Below are positions 1 through 7,836 of a stretch of 40,985 bases of DNA, piece by piece (position 1 is the first letter of the stretch; the number at the start of each line of letters is the position of its first letter). The notes under the pieces were generated by a model. It was not told the origin of the DNA, made no database searches, and saw only the letters and a program-made list of their open reading frames with translations. The stretch is from Ardenticatenaceae bacterium. GTDB lineage: Bacteria > Chloroflexota > Anaerolineae > Promineifilales > Promineifilaceae. The position numbers and the translations under genes were made by a program. Location of the stretch: positions 1 to 40,985 of the forward strand of contig JACKBU010000032.1 of the NCBI GenBank assembly GCA_020634395.1, read 5' to 3'.

Positions 1-36
1 ACTATTCTCAGGTCCGGGCAAAAGGAGAAAAAGTAG

Positions 37-642
37 ATGATTCGAGCTGTTATTTTTGACATTGGCGGGGTGCTGATCCGCACGACCGATCATCGGCCCC
101 GGCGCGCGTGGGACGCACGGCTGGGCTTGGCTCCCGGTGAGTCGGAAGCGGTTGTATTTGGCAGCGAGATGGGCACAAAAGCGCAGCGCGGAACTATCAC
201 CGACGAGGCGCTGTGGGACTGGGTCGGGCAGCACCTGGGACTGGATCAGGCGAATCTGACGGTTTTCCGGCAGGATTTTTGGGCTGGAGACGTGCTGGAT
301 ACGGATCTGGTGGACTTTATCCGCACACTGCGGCCACGCTATCAGACGGCCGTAATCAGCAATGCCACCGATGGCCTGCGTGTTTCCCTAACCGACCAGT
401 ACCAGATTGCCGATGCCTTCGATCTAATCGTCACTTCGGCTGAAGAGAAGATAGCCAAGCCGGAGCCGGAAATTTTTATACGCACGCTGGCGCGACTGGG
501 CCGCGCGCCGGAAGAAGCTGTATTTGTCGATGATTTTGCCCATAACATAGAAGCGGCGCGCGCTTTGGGCCTGCACACTATCCGCTTCCGGCCGGGCGTG
601 GACGTACCGGCGGAACTGGCGCAGATGGGTGTGACGCCATAA
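37..642 (+). CDS. HAD-superfamily hydrolase, subfamily IA-like
   Basis: This 201-residue protein is a cytoplasmic haloacid-dehalogenase-fold phosphohydrolase; its substrate cannot be read from sequence. The four HAD motifs are visible. Motif I is FDIGGVL with the nucleophile Asp8, and the second acid is replaced by Gly10, as in the YihX and epoxide-hydrolase-N-like branch. Motif II is VISNAT near residue 109. Motif III is Lys141 in KIAKPEPEIF. Motif IV is VFVDD near 162-166, followed by the usual N-x-x-AA-x-x-LG segment. The length is normal for the family. An AGGAG at 23-27 lies 9 bases before the ATG and supports this start. The next gene lies 125 bases downstream on the same strand, so co-transcription is possible but not shown. 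The family is secure; a sugar-phosphate or nucleotide phosphatase role would be a guess. Confidence 0.88.
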   Translation: MIRAVIFDIGGVLIRTTDHRPRRAWDARLGLAPGESEAVVFGSEMGTKAQRGTITDEALWDWVGQHLGLDQANLTVFRQDFWAGDVLDTDLVDFIRTLRPRYQTAVISNATDGLRVSLTDQYQIADAFDLIVTSAEEKIAKPEPEIFIRTLARLGRAPEEAVFVDDFAHNIEAARALGLHTIRFRPGVDVPAELAQMGVTP

Positions 643-767
643 ACCAATCAGAAGTTTCCGTGGGCAAAAGCTCACCCATAGCGATGAAAACTGGCAGCGA
701 ATTGTCGCTAATGGGCACAAGTTTGTGTTAGTTCAGTTGATTCGTTGCCATTTTTAGGAGAGAAAAA

Positions 768-1799
768 ATGATTGCTAAACAAATCAAAGAGATTCAACTG
801 CCGGTCGGATTTACCGTGCGCCCGGCGCAGATGACGGACCTGGAAACGGCCGTAGCGATGTTTAATGCCACGGCCGTGGCGCAGGTTGGCCGCGAAGAGT
901 TCACCGTAGAGGACATCGGTTCCGAGTGGAAATCGGAACACTTCCACCTGGACACCGCCACGCGGGTCGTGTTTTCACCGGATGGCGAGTTGGTCGGCTA
1001 CGTGGAGGTCTGGGATACGAGGGCTTTACCTGTCTCGCCCTGGGTGTGGGCGCGGGTTCATCCCCAGTTTGAGGGGATGGGCATCGGCACGTTCATACTA
1101 AAGTGGGCCGAGCAGCGCTGCCGGGAAGTTTTTACCCGTGTGCCGGAAGAGGCAAGAATCGCCATGCGCTGCGGCACCATCAGCACCTACCAACCTGCCC
1201 TCGACTTGTTGTCTGGCTATGGGATGGATCCTACCCGGTCGTTCTGGACGATGCGGATTGACATGGAAGATGAGCCGGAAACGGCCGTGCTTCCTGCCGG
1301 CCTGCGATTTGCAACCCTGGCCGAACGCAATGACCTCCGCGAAGTGATGCGCGCTACCATTGAGGCTTTTCAGGATCACTGGGGTTTCGTGACTGCGCCG
1401 GAAGACGACGAAATGCGGCATTGGCAGGAATGGACAGGCAGCGATCACCTGTTTGATCCCACGTTGTGGTTTATGGTGCTGGATGGCGATGAGGTAGCTG
1501 GCGTTTCCCTCTGCCGCATCAACTCCTACGAAGACCCGGAGATGGCCTGGGTCAATTCATTGGGCGTGAGACGGCCGTGGCGCCGCCAGGGTCTGGCTCT
1601 GGCCATGCTGCAGTACTCCTTTGGCGAATTGTACCGGCGCGGCAAGCGGGCGGTGGGTCTGGGCGTAGACGCCGACAGTCTGACCGGGGCAACCCGTCTC
1701 TATGAGAAGGCTGGTATGCATGTTATCCGCCAGTTTGTCAATTACGAAAAGGAACTGCGGCCCGGTGTGGACCTGGCAACCAGGACGTTGGAGGATTAG
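768..1799 (+). CDS. tandem GNAT-domain N-acetyltransferase
   Basis: This 343-residue protein carries two GNAT acetyltransferase domains that use acetyl-CoA to acylate an amine. The N-terminal domain spans about residues 13-165 and has an acetyl-CoA loop near 97-107 (HPQFEGMGIG). The C-terminal domain spans about 175-330, with a better conserved loop at 267-278 (RRPWRRQGLALA) and the usual ATRLYEKAGM segment after it. An AGGAG at 756-760 precedes the ATG. Tandem-GNAT proteins of this size include mycothiol synthase and aminoglycoside-type acetyltransferases, so the substrate is open. Three ACGGCCGT palindromes lie in frame as Thr-Ala-Val, and a fourth reads Arg-Arg-Pro. A perfect 14-bp hairpin starts about 10 bases after the stop codon. 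Confidence 0.85.
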   Translation: MIAKQIKEIQLPVGFTVRPAQMTDLETAVAMFNATAVAQVGREEFTVEDIGSEWKSEHFHLDTATRVVFSPDGELVGYVEVWDTRALPVSPWVWARVHPQFEGMGIGTFILKWAEQRCREVFTRVPEEARIAMRCGTISTYQPALDLLSGYGMDPTRSFWTMRIDMEDEPETAVLPAGLRFATLAERNDLREVMRATIEAFQDHWGFVTAPEDDEMRHWQEWTGSDHLFDPTLWFMVLDGDEVAGVSLCRINSYEDPEMAWVNSLGVRRPWRRQGLALAMLQYSFGELYRRGKRAVGLGVDADSLTGATRLYEKAGMHVIRQFVNYEKELRPGVDLATRTLED

Positions 1800-1803
1800 C
1801 CGT

Positions 1804-1846
1804 AAAAAAAGCAGGCGATTTCTGATGGAAAGGAAATCGCCTGCTT
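1804..1846. terminator. perfect hairpin between convergent transcripts
   Basis: The arms at 1809-1822 and 1833-1846 pair perfectly over 14 bp around a 10-base loop. A run of seven A at 1804-1810 gives the minus strand a U-tract, so the structure fits a terminator for leftward transcription. It also lies immediately after the acetyltransferase stop and may act in both directions. Only a weak T-run follows on the plus strand. Confidence 0.7.
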
Positions 1847-1857
1847 CTGCATCTTAT

Positions 1858-2196
1858 AAAAAAAGAGGAGCTCCAAGTAACCTTCTCGCACTCACTTTAC
1901 CTGGAAGATAGGTCTCTCACAGTTGAACCGATAGCATTGGTTCAAACAGTCGTGACGAATACCGATCAATCCTCCCGAATGTCTGTTTTCAGCTTTTGGC
2001 TTGCTCTTTAGCGCTGCCGGCAAAGCCGAAATCCAGTTTTCCGGGTTAGCCACACCTGCTTCGTAAACAACCCCGTATATAAATCTTAAATCTAATTCAG
2101 GCTTTGCTTACGTTTCCGGGCAGGTATTTTCTTGGTAAAGAGGGCTTTCCAATTTCTCGGAGCTTCCTCAGCACCTTGAGCTTTTACGCTCAAGAT
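1858..2196 (-). ncRNA. candidate structured non-coding RNA, about 340 nt, family not recognised
   Basis: This gene-free stretch has the layout of an independent RNA gene on the minus strand. A TATAAT element lies at 2208-2203. Just downstream is a perfect 7-bp hairpin (2194-2188 with 2181-2175). The segment at 2169-2159 (GAGGAAGCTCC) pairs with 1874-1865 (GGAGCTCCTC) through 10 bp and one bulge, which would bring the two ends of the RNA together. The latter segment is followed directly by seven U (1864-1858), as in an intrinsic terminator. Further internal hairpins are visible, for example TTGAACC with GGTTCAA near 1923-1945. No convincing open reading frame covers the region. I could not match it to RNase P, tmRNA, SRP or 6S RNA landmarks. 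The strand is inferred from the promoter and U-tract. Confidence 0.5.
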
Positions 2197-2202
2197 AGGT
2201 TT

Positions 2203-2266
2203 ATTATACGTGATGAATGTCACAGAAAGATATGACAAATGTCACCCAAAAACGTGACATTTGTCA
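2203..2266 (-). promoter_or_regulatory. promoter with three 12-bp operator-like palindromes at 22-bp spacing
   Basis: A TATAAT box reads leftward at 2208-2203. Three near-identical 12-mers lie upstream: TGATGAATGTCA at 2211, TGACAAATGTCA at 2233 and TGACATTTGTCA at 2255. Each is a TGACA-NN-TGTCA type palindrome and their starts are exactly 22 bp apart, about two helical turns. With a start site near 2196, their centres lie at about -20, -42 and -64. The -35 position (ATCTTT) is poor, so an activator at -42 and -64 is plausible, while the -20 site suggests repression. The cognate regulator is unknown. Confidence 0.6.
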
Positions 2267-2287
2267 TGAGATAATGGTCACGGCCGT

Positions 2288-4339
2288 TTAGGGATCGCTG
2301 GCACAGCGGAACCCGACCGCACTACTAATAAAATCGGGGGTGAGAGAGCTGCGGTTGGCCGCGCGTACGCGGTCGGCTTCGTTGTTGAAAGGCCAGGCGC
2401 CGCCGCGGATAACCCGCATCAACCCGGTTTCCGGTCCGGTGGGGACGGTTTCCGGACTGTCGGCGTAATAATCTTCTCCGTACCAGTCAGCGGTCCATTC
2501 CCAGACGCCACCGGCCATGCCAAATATCTCAAAGGCGCTTTGTCCATTAGGCAGGGCGTCTACGGGCTTTAGGTTGTCGAAACTGTCGCTGTTAAAGACG
2601 GCCCGGGTCTCATTGGGTGCTTCGTTGCCCCAGGGATAGAGACGGCCGTCATCGCCGCGTGCTGCGTATTCCCATTCTGCTTCGGTGGGCAGCCGCGCGC
2701 CAACGGCCGTGCAGTAAGCCTGCGCGCCGTACCAACTGACGTGATTGATGGGATAGGAGCCAAAACCCGTCAAGGGCAAAAACTGTATTTTGCCATCGCC
2801 CTGATCTTCCGCCAGCAGCAGGCTGGTAACGCCCGCACGGTCCCGTGGCAAAACACAATCGAAGCTCTCGCAGGCCTGTTGGTAGGTGCCCAGCCGGTTC
2901 AGGAAAGAGGCATACTGCGCTACAGTGACCTCATACTGATCCATGTAAAAGGCATCGAGTGCCACTTCATGCTGCGGCTTTTCGTCGGAAGCGGCCAACA
3001 GGTCTTCGTCGGTGGAACCCATGAGGAAAGAGCCTGCGGGGATCAGGCGCATGGGCATGCCGTCGGCCTCGCGTGTGCGGAAGAGCGGCAGATTTTCCGG
3101 CGTGGGTGTGAGGGTGACTGTGGGAGTATAGCTGGGGGACGGGCTGGCGGACGGTGTGGCTGTGCTGGTGGCTGTGGGCGAAGTAGTGGCCGTGGATGAT
3201 GGCGTGGCTGTAGTTGTGGGCGTCTGGGTGATGATGGCGGCGGCGAGTGCTTCTGAGGTGAGGGCCACGGCCGTTTCCGAGATAGAATCTGGCGGTGCAG
3301 CGGGGGGCTGATTATCCTGCGGGCGAAAAATAAACGCTGCTGCGGCGAGGGCCACACCTATCAAAACCACCAGGCTGCCAATCAACCATAAACTGCGTGA
3401 CCTGGATTGCGGCTGAAACGGAGACCGATACACCGTGCGTCCGGCGGGCGCGGTGCGGGCGATGGTGAACGCAGGCGGCTGCTCCGGGACGACGGCCGTG
3501 CCCGGCAGGCTTTGCTGCACAGCCGCCACATCGGCGACGGTAAGCTGGTGGATGTTGTAACGCGCACGCCACTCTTGCAGCGCCTGGCGCATTTGCTGAA
3601 CTTTGGCCGGGTGACCGGCAGTAAGTTGGTAAACGTAGGCGATGACATCCTTGACCATCGCAAAGTTGTTTGGCTGCCGGAGCAGGTCGCTAACGTCGTT
3701 TTGCGTCAGGGGCTTAAGTTCTAGCGACGGGATGGTTTCGAAGGGGGCCAGGCTCTGCGGTGTGCCATCGGCGCCGGGGTAGGTATAAGTAAAAAGCGAA
3801 TAGGCGTGCGCGTGAGCATGGATCAGCCGGTAGAACGCCTCGAAGGTATTGGCGGCAAAGATTTCGGCTTCAGTTTGCTCCAAGACGACGTTGAGGTTGT
3901 CAAAGAGGAAGAGGAGGTTACGGCCGTTTAGCTGCGCCAACGCCGGCTGCAAAAAATGATCCTGGAAGGCTTTGTACGGATTGACGACAAAATCGGCCTG
4001 CCTGGGTTCGGGCAGGTGGATCTCTTTGCTTTGCAGACGGCTAACGGCCGTTTGCGCCAGGTCGTGGAGAAAAATACTCAGGCTTTCGCGTAGCAGCCGG
4101 GCAAAGTCGATGTAGATGGTCAGGAAATCGGGTCCGAGACGGCCGTTGTCAATTTGCTGCAGCACGGCCGTTTTGCCCATTTGCGGCGGGCCATATAGCA
4201 GCAGCGGTTGGGTAGGCGAGCGCCGGGCCAGGTGTTTCTCCAGCCAGCCAAACACATCCTCACGGCCGACAAACTGACGGCCGTCGGGCGAATCTGTAGC
4301 AGCTTGCAGTGCAGAAGGGGATTGAATTTGCTCCGTCAT
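2288..4339 (-). CDS. AAA/STAND-like ATPase fused to a membrane-anchored SUMF1 (formylglycine-generating-enzyme-like) domain
   Basis: This 683-residue protein joins three parts. Residues 20-275 form an AAA/STAND-type ATPase with a Walker A motif at 50-57 (GPPQMGKT) and a Walker-B-like LLFLFD at 142-147. A hydrophobic membrane helix follows at about 317-338, then a Thr/Ser/Pro-rich linker to about 415. Residues 425-683 are an FGE-sulfatase (SUMF1) domain, opening with PAGSFLMGS and ending with the conserved GFRCASDP tail. The topology suggests a cytoplasmic nucleotide switch and an extracytoplasmic SUMF1 domain. The SUMF1 fold includes formylglycine synthases but also many binding domains without proven catalysis, so enzymatic activity is not implied. 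The gene follows the DtxR regulator with a 60-base gap on the same strand. No strong ribosome site is visible before the ATG. Confidence 0.85.
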   Translation of the reverse strand: MTEQIQSPSALQAATDSPDGRQFVGREDVFGWLEKHLARRSPTQPLLLYGPPQMGKTAVLQQIDNGRLGPDFLTIYIDFARLLRESLSIFLHDLAQTAVSRLQSKEIHLPEPRQADFVVNPYKAFQDHFLQPALAQLNGRNLLFLFDNLNVVLEQTEAEIFAANTFEAFYRLIHAHAHAYSLFTYTYPGADGTPQSLAPFETIPSLELKPLTQNDVSDLLRQPNNFAMVKDVIAYVYQLTAGHPAKVQQMRQALQEWRARYNIHQLTVADVAAVQQSLPGTAVVPEQPPAFTIARTAPAGRTVYRSPFQPQSRSRSLWLIGSLVVLIGVALAAAAFIFRPQDNQPPAAPPDSISETAVALTSEALAAAIITQTPTTTATPSSTATTSPTATSTATPSASPSPSYTPTVTLTPTPENLPLFRTREADGMPMRLIPAGSFLMGSTDEDLLAASDEKPQHEVALDAFYMDQYEVTVAQYASFLNRLGTYQQACESFDCVLPRDRAGVTSLLLAEDQGDGKIQFLPLTGFGSYPINHVSWYGAQAYCTAVGARLPTEAEWEYAARGDDGRLYPWGNEAPNETRAVFNSDSFDNLKPVDALPNGQSAFEIFGMAGGVWEWTADWYGEDYYADSPETVPTGPETGLMRVIRGGAWPFNNEADRVRAANRSSLTPDFISSAVGFRCASDP

Positions 4340-4399
4340 CCGTGTTTTTGCAGCCTAATGCCGGGTGGTCGAGTTTAACTCGGTTGATGGCATGCCTGA

Positions 4400-5119
4400 T
4401 CAGGTCGTGGATGTGGTGGTGACAACCAGGACTGAGAGGGCAATGTTAAAGCCGATGATTTTGGTCTCGTCGCCGATTTGCAGGGTAAGGGGACCTTCAA
4501 AGGGGGCGGCGTCGATGATTTGCACGATGGCTCCGGGCGTCAGGCCAAGTTCAGCCAGATAGCGCAGCATTTCGCTGTTGGCATCGTCGGGTACGCGGGC
4601 CACCTGGACCCGTTCACCGATGGGCACTTCGGCTAACGGCCGTGTATCCATCACCACCATGCTGCCATCCCGGGCCGGAATCGGGTCGCCGTGCGGATCA
4701 ACCGTGGGATGGCCCAGCGCCGCGGCGATGCGCTCCTCCAGCTTTTCGCTGATCACGTGTTCGAGCAAATCTGCCTGTTCGTGCACCTCATCCCAGCTAA
4801 AGCCCAGCGCTTCGATTAGGTATAGTTCCAGCAGGCGGTGGTGGCGAATCACTTCCAGGGCGATTTTTTCGCCAGCTTCTGTCAACGTCACGCCATAATG
4901 TTTTTCGTAGTTCACCAGATTCAGGCTGTCCAGGCGGCGCAGCATGCTGGTCACCGAGCCGGGTTTAACCTGGCGCGCCTCGGCGATGCGCGAGGTGCTG
5001 ACAGGCGTTTCGGCCTCGGCCAGCGTGTAAATGGTTTTCAGGTAATCTTCAATTGCCTGATGGTTCAGGCTGTCACGTTGGGATGAAGAGCTGTTTTCAA
5101 GTGCTTCTATACGCGGCAT
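4400..5119 (-). CDS. DtxR/MntR-family metal-dependent transcriptional repressor with FeoA-like C-terminal domain
   Basis: The protein (239 residues from this ATG) is a metal-sensing repressor of the DtxR family. An N-terminal winged helix spans about residues 18-80 (SRIAEARQVKPGSVTSMLRRLDSLNLV is the recognition region). The metal-binding and dimerisation part covers about 80-145 and is rich in His and Glu (HHRLLELYLIEALGFSWDEVHEQA). An SH3-like FeoA domain occupies the C-terminus from about 165. The frame stays open upstream to a TTG at 5143, but ATG 5119 has a GAGAGG site just before it and is preferred. On the minus strand upstream, TTGACA at 5210-5205 lies 17 bp from a weak TAATTT. Whether the effector is Mn or Fe cannot be decided, and no metal transporter adjoins except MgtE about 3.5 kb away. 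Confidence 0.87.
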   Translation of the reverse strand: MPRIEALENSSSSQRDSLNHQAIEDYLKTIYTLAEAETPVSTSRIAEARQVKPGSVTSMLRRLDSLNLVNYEKHYGVTLTEAGEKIALEVIRHHRLLELYLIEALGFSWDEVHEQADLLEHVISEKLEERIAAALGHPTVDPHGDPIPARDGSMVVMDTRPLAEVPIGERVQVARVPDDANSEMLRYLAELGLTPGAIVQIIDAAPFEGPLTLQIGDETKIIGFNIALSVLVVTTTSTT

Positions 5120-5253
5120 GTTGCCTCTCGTCGCGTGAATCAAGCGGGCAGGCCGCTAAAAATAAACCGTTTTCCTCCTGGAAAATTAGCATAATGCCCT
5201 GGCCTTGTCAATTGAAGATTGCCCGGCCTCTGGCTTTGCACGGCCGTTCTCGT

Positions 5254-5259
5254 TATACT
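5254..5259 (+). promoter_or_regulatory. -10 box candidate for the dehydrogenase gene
   Basis: TATACT lies 34 bases before the GTG start chosen for the dehydrogenase. No good -35 hexamer sits at 16-18 bp; TTGCAC at 5236 is only 12 bp away. An ACGGCCGT palindrome at 5240-5247 lies inside the promoter region. Confidence 0.4.
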
Positions 5260-5293
5260 CCTCGCCCATGAAAGCCACCCTGGATGCACATCT

Positions 5294-6310
5294 GTGAAAC
5301 AAATCTGGATCAGCAAAAATGGGCCACCCGAAGTGCTTCGGCTGCAAGAGATGCCCGATCCCATTCCACGCAGCGGCGAAGTGCGGCTGCGGGTGCAGGC
5401 TGCTGGCGTTTGCTACGCCGATGTGGCTGGCCGGCTGGGCATCTACGCCGATGCGCCGCGCACGCCCTACGTGCCTGGTTATGAGGTGGCCGGCGTCATC
5501 GACGTTATTGGGCAGGGTGTGCCTAATCTGAAGGAAGGCGATACGGCCGTGGCCCTCACACGCTTCGGTGGGTACAGCGATGTGGTTTGCGTGCCCTACA
5601 AGCAGGTCTATAAACGGCTGGAATGGATGACGCCGGAAGATGGCGCCGCCCTACCCGTGAACTACCTGATGGCTTATCAAATGCTCATGGTGATGGGGTC
5701 GCTCCACCCGGAAGATAAAGTACTGATTCATAGTGTCGCCGGCGGCGTGGGTCTGGCTGCCCTGGATATTTGCCGGATTATCGGGGCGGAAACGTTTGGC
5801 ACGGCTTCGCCGGAGAAGCACGATTTTCTACGCGAGCGCGGGCTGGATCACCCGATTGATTACCGCAATCGAGATTACGAACGAGTCGTTAATGACCTGA
5901 CGGCTGGTAAAGGGGTGCAGATCATTCTAGATCGCCTGGGAGGCAAAAACTGGCTGAAAAACTACCGTCTGCTGATGCCCACAGGGCGCCTGATTTTCTT
6001 TGGCGTCAGCGCCATGGAAAACGGCAAAAAACGTTCCCGCTGGCAAATGCTGAAGACGAAACTGCAGGTTCCAATTTATACGCCGTTCAAGCTGATGGAT
6101 GATAACAAGGGCGTGTTGGGCATTAATTTGGGGCAGATGTGGGATCACGCGGAGCTGCAGCGCGATTGGATGCAGCAAATCGTGGCCTGGTATGATGAAG
6201 CTTTATTTCGCCCGCACATCGACAGAGTATTTCGTTTGGATGATGCGGCGGCGGCGCATCTCTATCTTCAGGAGCGCAAGAATTTGGGCAAAGTGCTGTT
6301 GAAGCCGTAA
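5294..6310 (+). CDS. zinc-independent MDR-family oxidoreductase (quinone oxidoreductase/VAT-1-like)
   Basis: This enzyme (338 residues from GTG 5294) belongs to the medium-chain dehydrogenase/reductase superfamily and probably reduces quinones or enones with NADPH in the cytoplasm. The N-terminal GroES-like fold contains VQAAGVCYADVAGRLG and VPGYEVAGVID. The Rossmann half has the nucleotide-binding SVAGGVGLAALDICR and the typical LDRLGG strand. The Cys/His cluster of zinc alcohol dehydrogenases is absent. A longer frame reaches 5219, but residues before VKQIWISKNGP have no family similarity, and a TATACT box at 5254 would fall inside such an extension, so the GTG is preferred. No strong ribosome site is seen. 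The gene is divergent from the DtxR-type regulator, which could control it; that is an inference. Confidence 0.82.
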   Translation: MKQIWISKNGPPEVLRLQEMPDPIPRSGEVRLRVQAAGVCYADVAGRLGIYADAPRTPYVPGYEVAGVIDVIGQGVPNLKEGDTAVALTRFGGYSDVVCVPYKQVYKRLEWMTPEDGAALPVNYLMAYQMLMVMGSLHPEDKVLIHSVAGGVGLAALDICRIIGAETFGTASPEKHDFLRERGLDHPIDYRNRDYERVVNDLTAGKGVQIILDRLGGKNWLKNYRLLMPTGRLIFFGVSAMENGKKRSRWQMLKTKLQVPIYTPFKLMDDNKGVLGINLGQMWDHAELQRDWMQQIVAWYDEALFRPHIDRVFRLDDAAAAHLYLQERKNLGKVLLKP

Positions 6311-6335
6311 GGCGGGACGTTTGCCGTCCCGCCTT
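6309..6335. terminator. hairpin between convergent genes
   Basis: AAGGCGGGACG at 6309-6319 pairs perfectly with CGTCCCGCCTT at 6325-6335 around five bases. It overlaps the dehydrogenase stop codon and lies 25 bases before the stop of the opposing LPESG gene. A clear T-tract is missing on both strands, so strong intrinsic termination is uncertain. Confidence 0.55.
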
Positions 6336-6359
6336 AGGTTGAATTGGGTGTAATTTAGA

Positions 6360-6935
6360 TCAGGCGCGGCGGCGGCGCTGCCATTCCAGCCCGGCTCCGA
6401 CGGCCAGGAAGCTAAGCCCGACAAAAGCAAAAATGGCCGTGCCCCATCCGCCCGTCGTACTTGCTGCTGCACCGGATTCTGGCAGCACAGCCGGCAGCGG
6501 CTGCACCGGATAAACCGGATAAACGGGCACAATGGGATAATACAGTCCCCGCGAAACGCAGAAAACCACGTCCACTGCCAGGGGTTTGTCCTCGTCGATG
6601 GCTACGTAAACCGGATTTTGTGACGTGACATACCACTCAGAGTTGGGTTGAGCAGTTACCCGCCAGTAGCCGAACCCGGCCGCCACCAGTCCAAACGTGC
6701 CATTGTCCCCACTATACAGGTTGACAGTCCAGTCGCCGCCGGTGTTAACGAATTCCAGGTTAACGTCTTTCACCGGCCCTTCCCCTGCAACACCGGTGTC
6801 CACGCACTTGCCATCCCCGTTTACGTCCTGATACACGGCCCCGCGTATCGAACCGTTTTCCTGGGCGCTGGCAGCACTTACAAATAAGGCCAGCAGCAAC
6901 ACCAGTGCCAGACCAATCGTCCAATACTTTTTCAT
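6360..6935 (-). CDS. secreted SdrD-B-like protein with LPESG sorting signal, probable sortase substrate
   Basis: This 191-residue protein is exported and probably attached to the cell surface. An N-terminal signal peptide spans about 1-24 (cleavage likely after ASA). Residues 27-125 resemble an SdrD B-like or Cna-B-like beta domain, opening with GSIRGAVYQDVNGDGKC. A Pro/Tyr/Val-rich stalk covers about 132-150. The C-terminus is a tripartite cell-wall sorting signal: LPESG at 151-155, a hydrophobic helix at about 163-183, and QRRRRA. The gene lies 88 bases downstream of the sortase on the same strand, a typical dedicated pair. A strong AGGAGG (6946-6941) precedes the ATG. LPESG is a variant of LPXTG with Ser at position 4. 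Confidence 0.85.
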   Translation of the reverse strand: MKKYWTIGLALVLLLALFVSAASAQENGSIRGAVYQDVNGDGKCVDTGVAGEGPVKDVNLEFVNTGGDWTVNLYSGDNGTFGLVAAGFGYWRVTAQPNSEWYVTSQNPVYVAIDEDKPLAVDVVFCVSRGLYYPIVPVYPVYPVQPLPAVLPESGAAASTTGGWGTAIFAFVGLSFLAVGAGLEWQRRRRA

Positions 6936-7023
6936 TCTAACCTCCTTGTTTTGACCATGCTGTTTTCGTGTAATTGTTGCGATGTCCGATTTTTTAGTCG
7001 GCCAGCCGTACAGGGCTGATCGA

Positions 7024-7830
7024 TTATTTGGTAGATTGGCCGGAAGTGATGGGCCTGGCGACGACCACCAGCCGATGCGAGTTGTCGGTGTAGGGCCAGC
7101 AGGTCACCAGCGTGATACGCTCGTCGTCGGTAGGAGCAATCCACTGCGCGTTTTCCAGGCGCACTTCCAACGGCTGGTCCCGCTCCAGTAAAATCTCTTT
7201 GTCGGTTACCTCGTAATCGTATGATCGGTTCGCATCGTACAGGATTACTTTATCGCCTACTTCCAGGTCGATGATGTCCCGAAAAACTTCGCCGTAGACG
7301 TTGTGATGGCCGTTTAAAACGGTATTGCCCGGCTGGCCAAGCAGGGCGCTGTTGTCGTGCCATCCGGCAATATAATCATTGGGTACGAGCCATTGATAAT
7401 AAGTTTCGCCGCCGCTCTGAATAGGCGTGACACCAATGGGTTCTACCGGTGCATCCAGGTTAATGGCTGGCACGACAATGCGTGTCGGTTCACCGGTGCG
7501 AGGTCCCTGGTTGAGCGCTTCGGCCATGGTCATGACATTGGCGCCGTTACCGGCTTCGCTGTCCATCAGGGTGTCGGGCAGCAAGGAGGCCTCATCGACG
7601 GTGGGCTGCGGTGCGGTAGTGGGCACAACGGCCACAGCCGCCGGGGTGGGTATCATCAGGTCTTGGGGGAGGAAGCTGTTTACGGCCGTGTATACCGCCC
7701 GCGGCATGCTGGTGGGAATGAGAACCCAGACGGCCGTTACCGCCAGCAAAATAACCACTCCCACACTGATAAACACCATGCTGAGAGGGACGCGAACGTC
7801 GTTCTTAGGGTTGGATGATTGCCCGGACAT
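7024..7830 (-). CDS. sortase (class D/E-like transpeptidase)
   Basis: This 268-residue membrane-anchored sortase would cleave an LPXTG-like signal and join the protein to a surface amine. A membrane helix covers about residues 15-38, then a variable linker rich in Pro, Thr and Ala. The catalytic domain begins near 115. The conserved NGHHNVYG supplies the active His (175 or 176), TLVTCWP supplies Cys244, and SHRLVVVA supplies Arg253. The reading frame is open further upstream to a GTG at 7902 inside the sirtuin gene. ATG 7830 is chosen because a good promoter (TTTACA, 17 bp, TATACT) ends 6 bases before it, which also predicts a leaderless transcript. The LPESG protein downstream is the evident client. 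Class assignment needs a profile search. Confidence 0.87.
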   Translation of the reverse strand: MSGQSSNPKNDVRVPLSMVFISVGVVILLAVTAVWVLIPTSMPRAVYTAVNSFLPQDLMIPTPAAVAVVPTTAPQPTVDEASLLPDTLMDSEAGNGANVMTMAEALNQGPRTGEPTRIVVPAINLDAPVEPIGVTPIQSGGETYYQWLVPNDYIAGWHDNSALLGQPGNTVLNGHHNVYGEVFRDIIDLEVGDKVILYDANRSYDYEVTDKEILLERDQPLEVRLENAQWIAPTDDERITLVTCWPYTDNSHRLVVVARPITSGQSTK

Positions 7831-7836
7831 GCCCGT

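Noticed and set aside
1980..2070. Cyclic-di-GMP-riboswitch-like string on the plus strand (GGCAAAGCCGAAA, CCGGGTT)
   Set aside because: Only fragments of the motif are present, and no gene lies downstream on that strand.
1858..2196. RNase P RNA, tmRNA, SRP RNA or 6S RNA identity for the structured gap
   Set aside because: GAGGAAGCTCC resembles the RNase P GAGGAAAGTCC box, but it pairs with the 3' end, and the 3' ACAGAA region is missing. There is no CCA end or tag frame for tmRNA and no GGTCCGGAAGGAAGCAGC-like SRP loop.
2211..2266. Classical Pho box
   Set aside because: TGTCA words are present, but the 11-bp direct-repeat spacing of PhoB sites does not fit; palindromes at 22 bp do.
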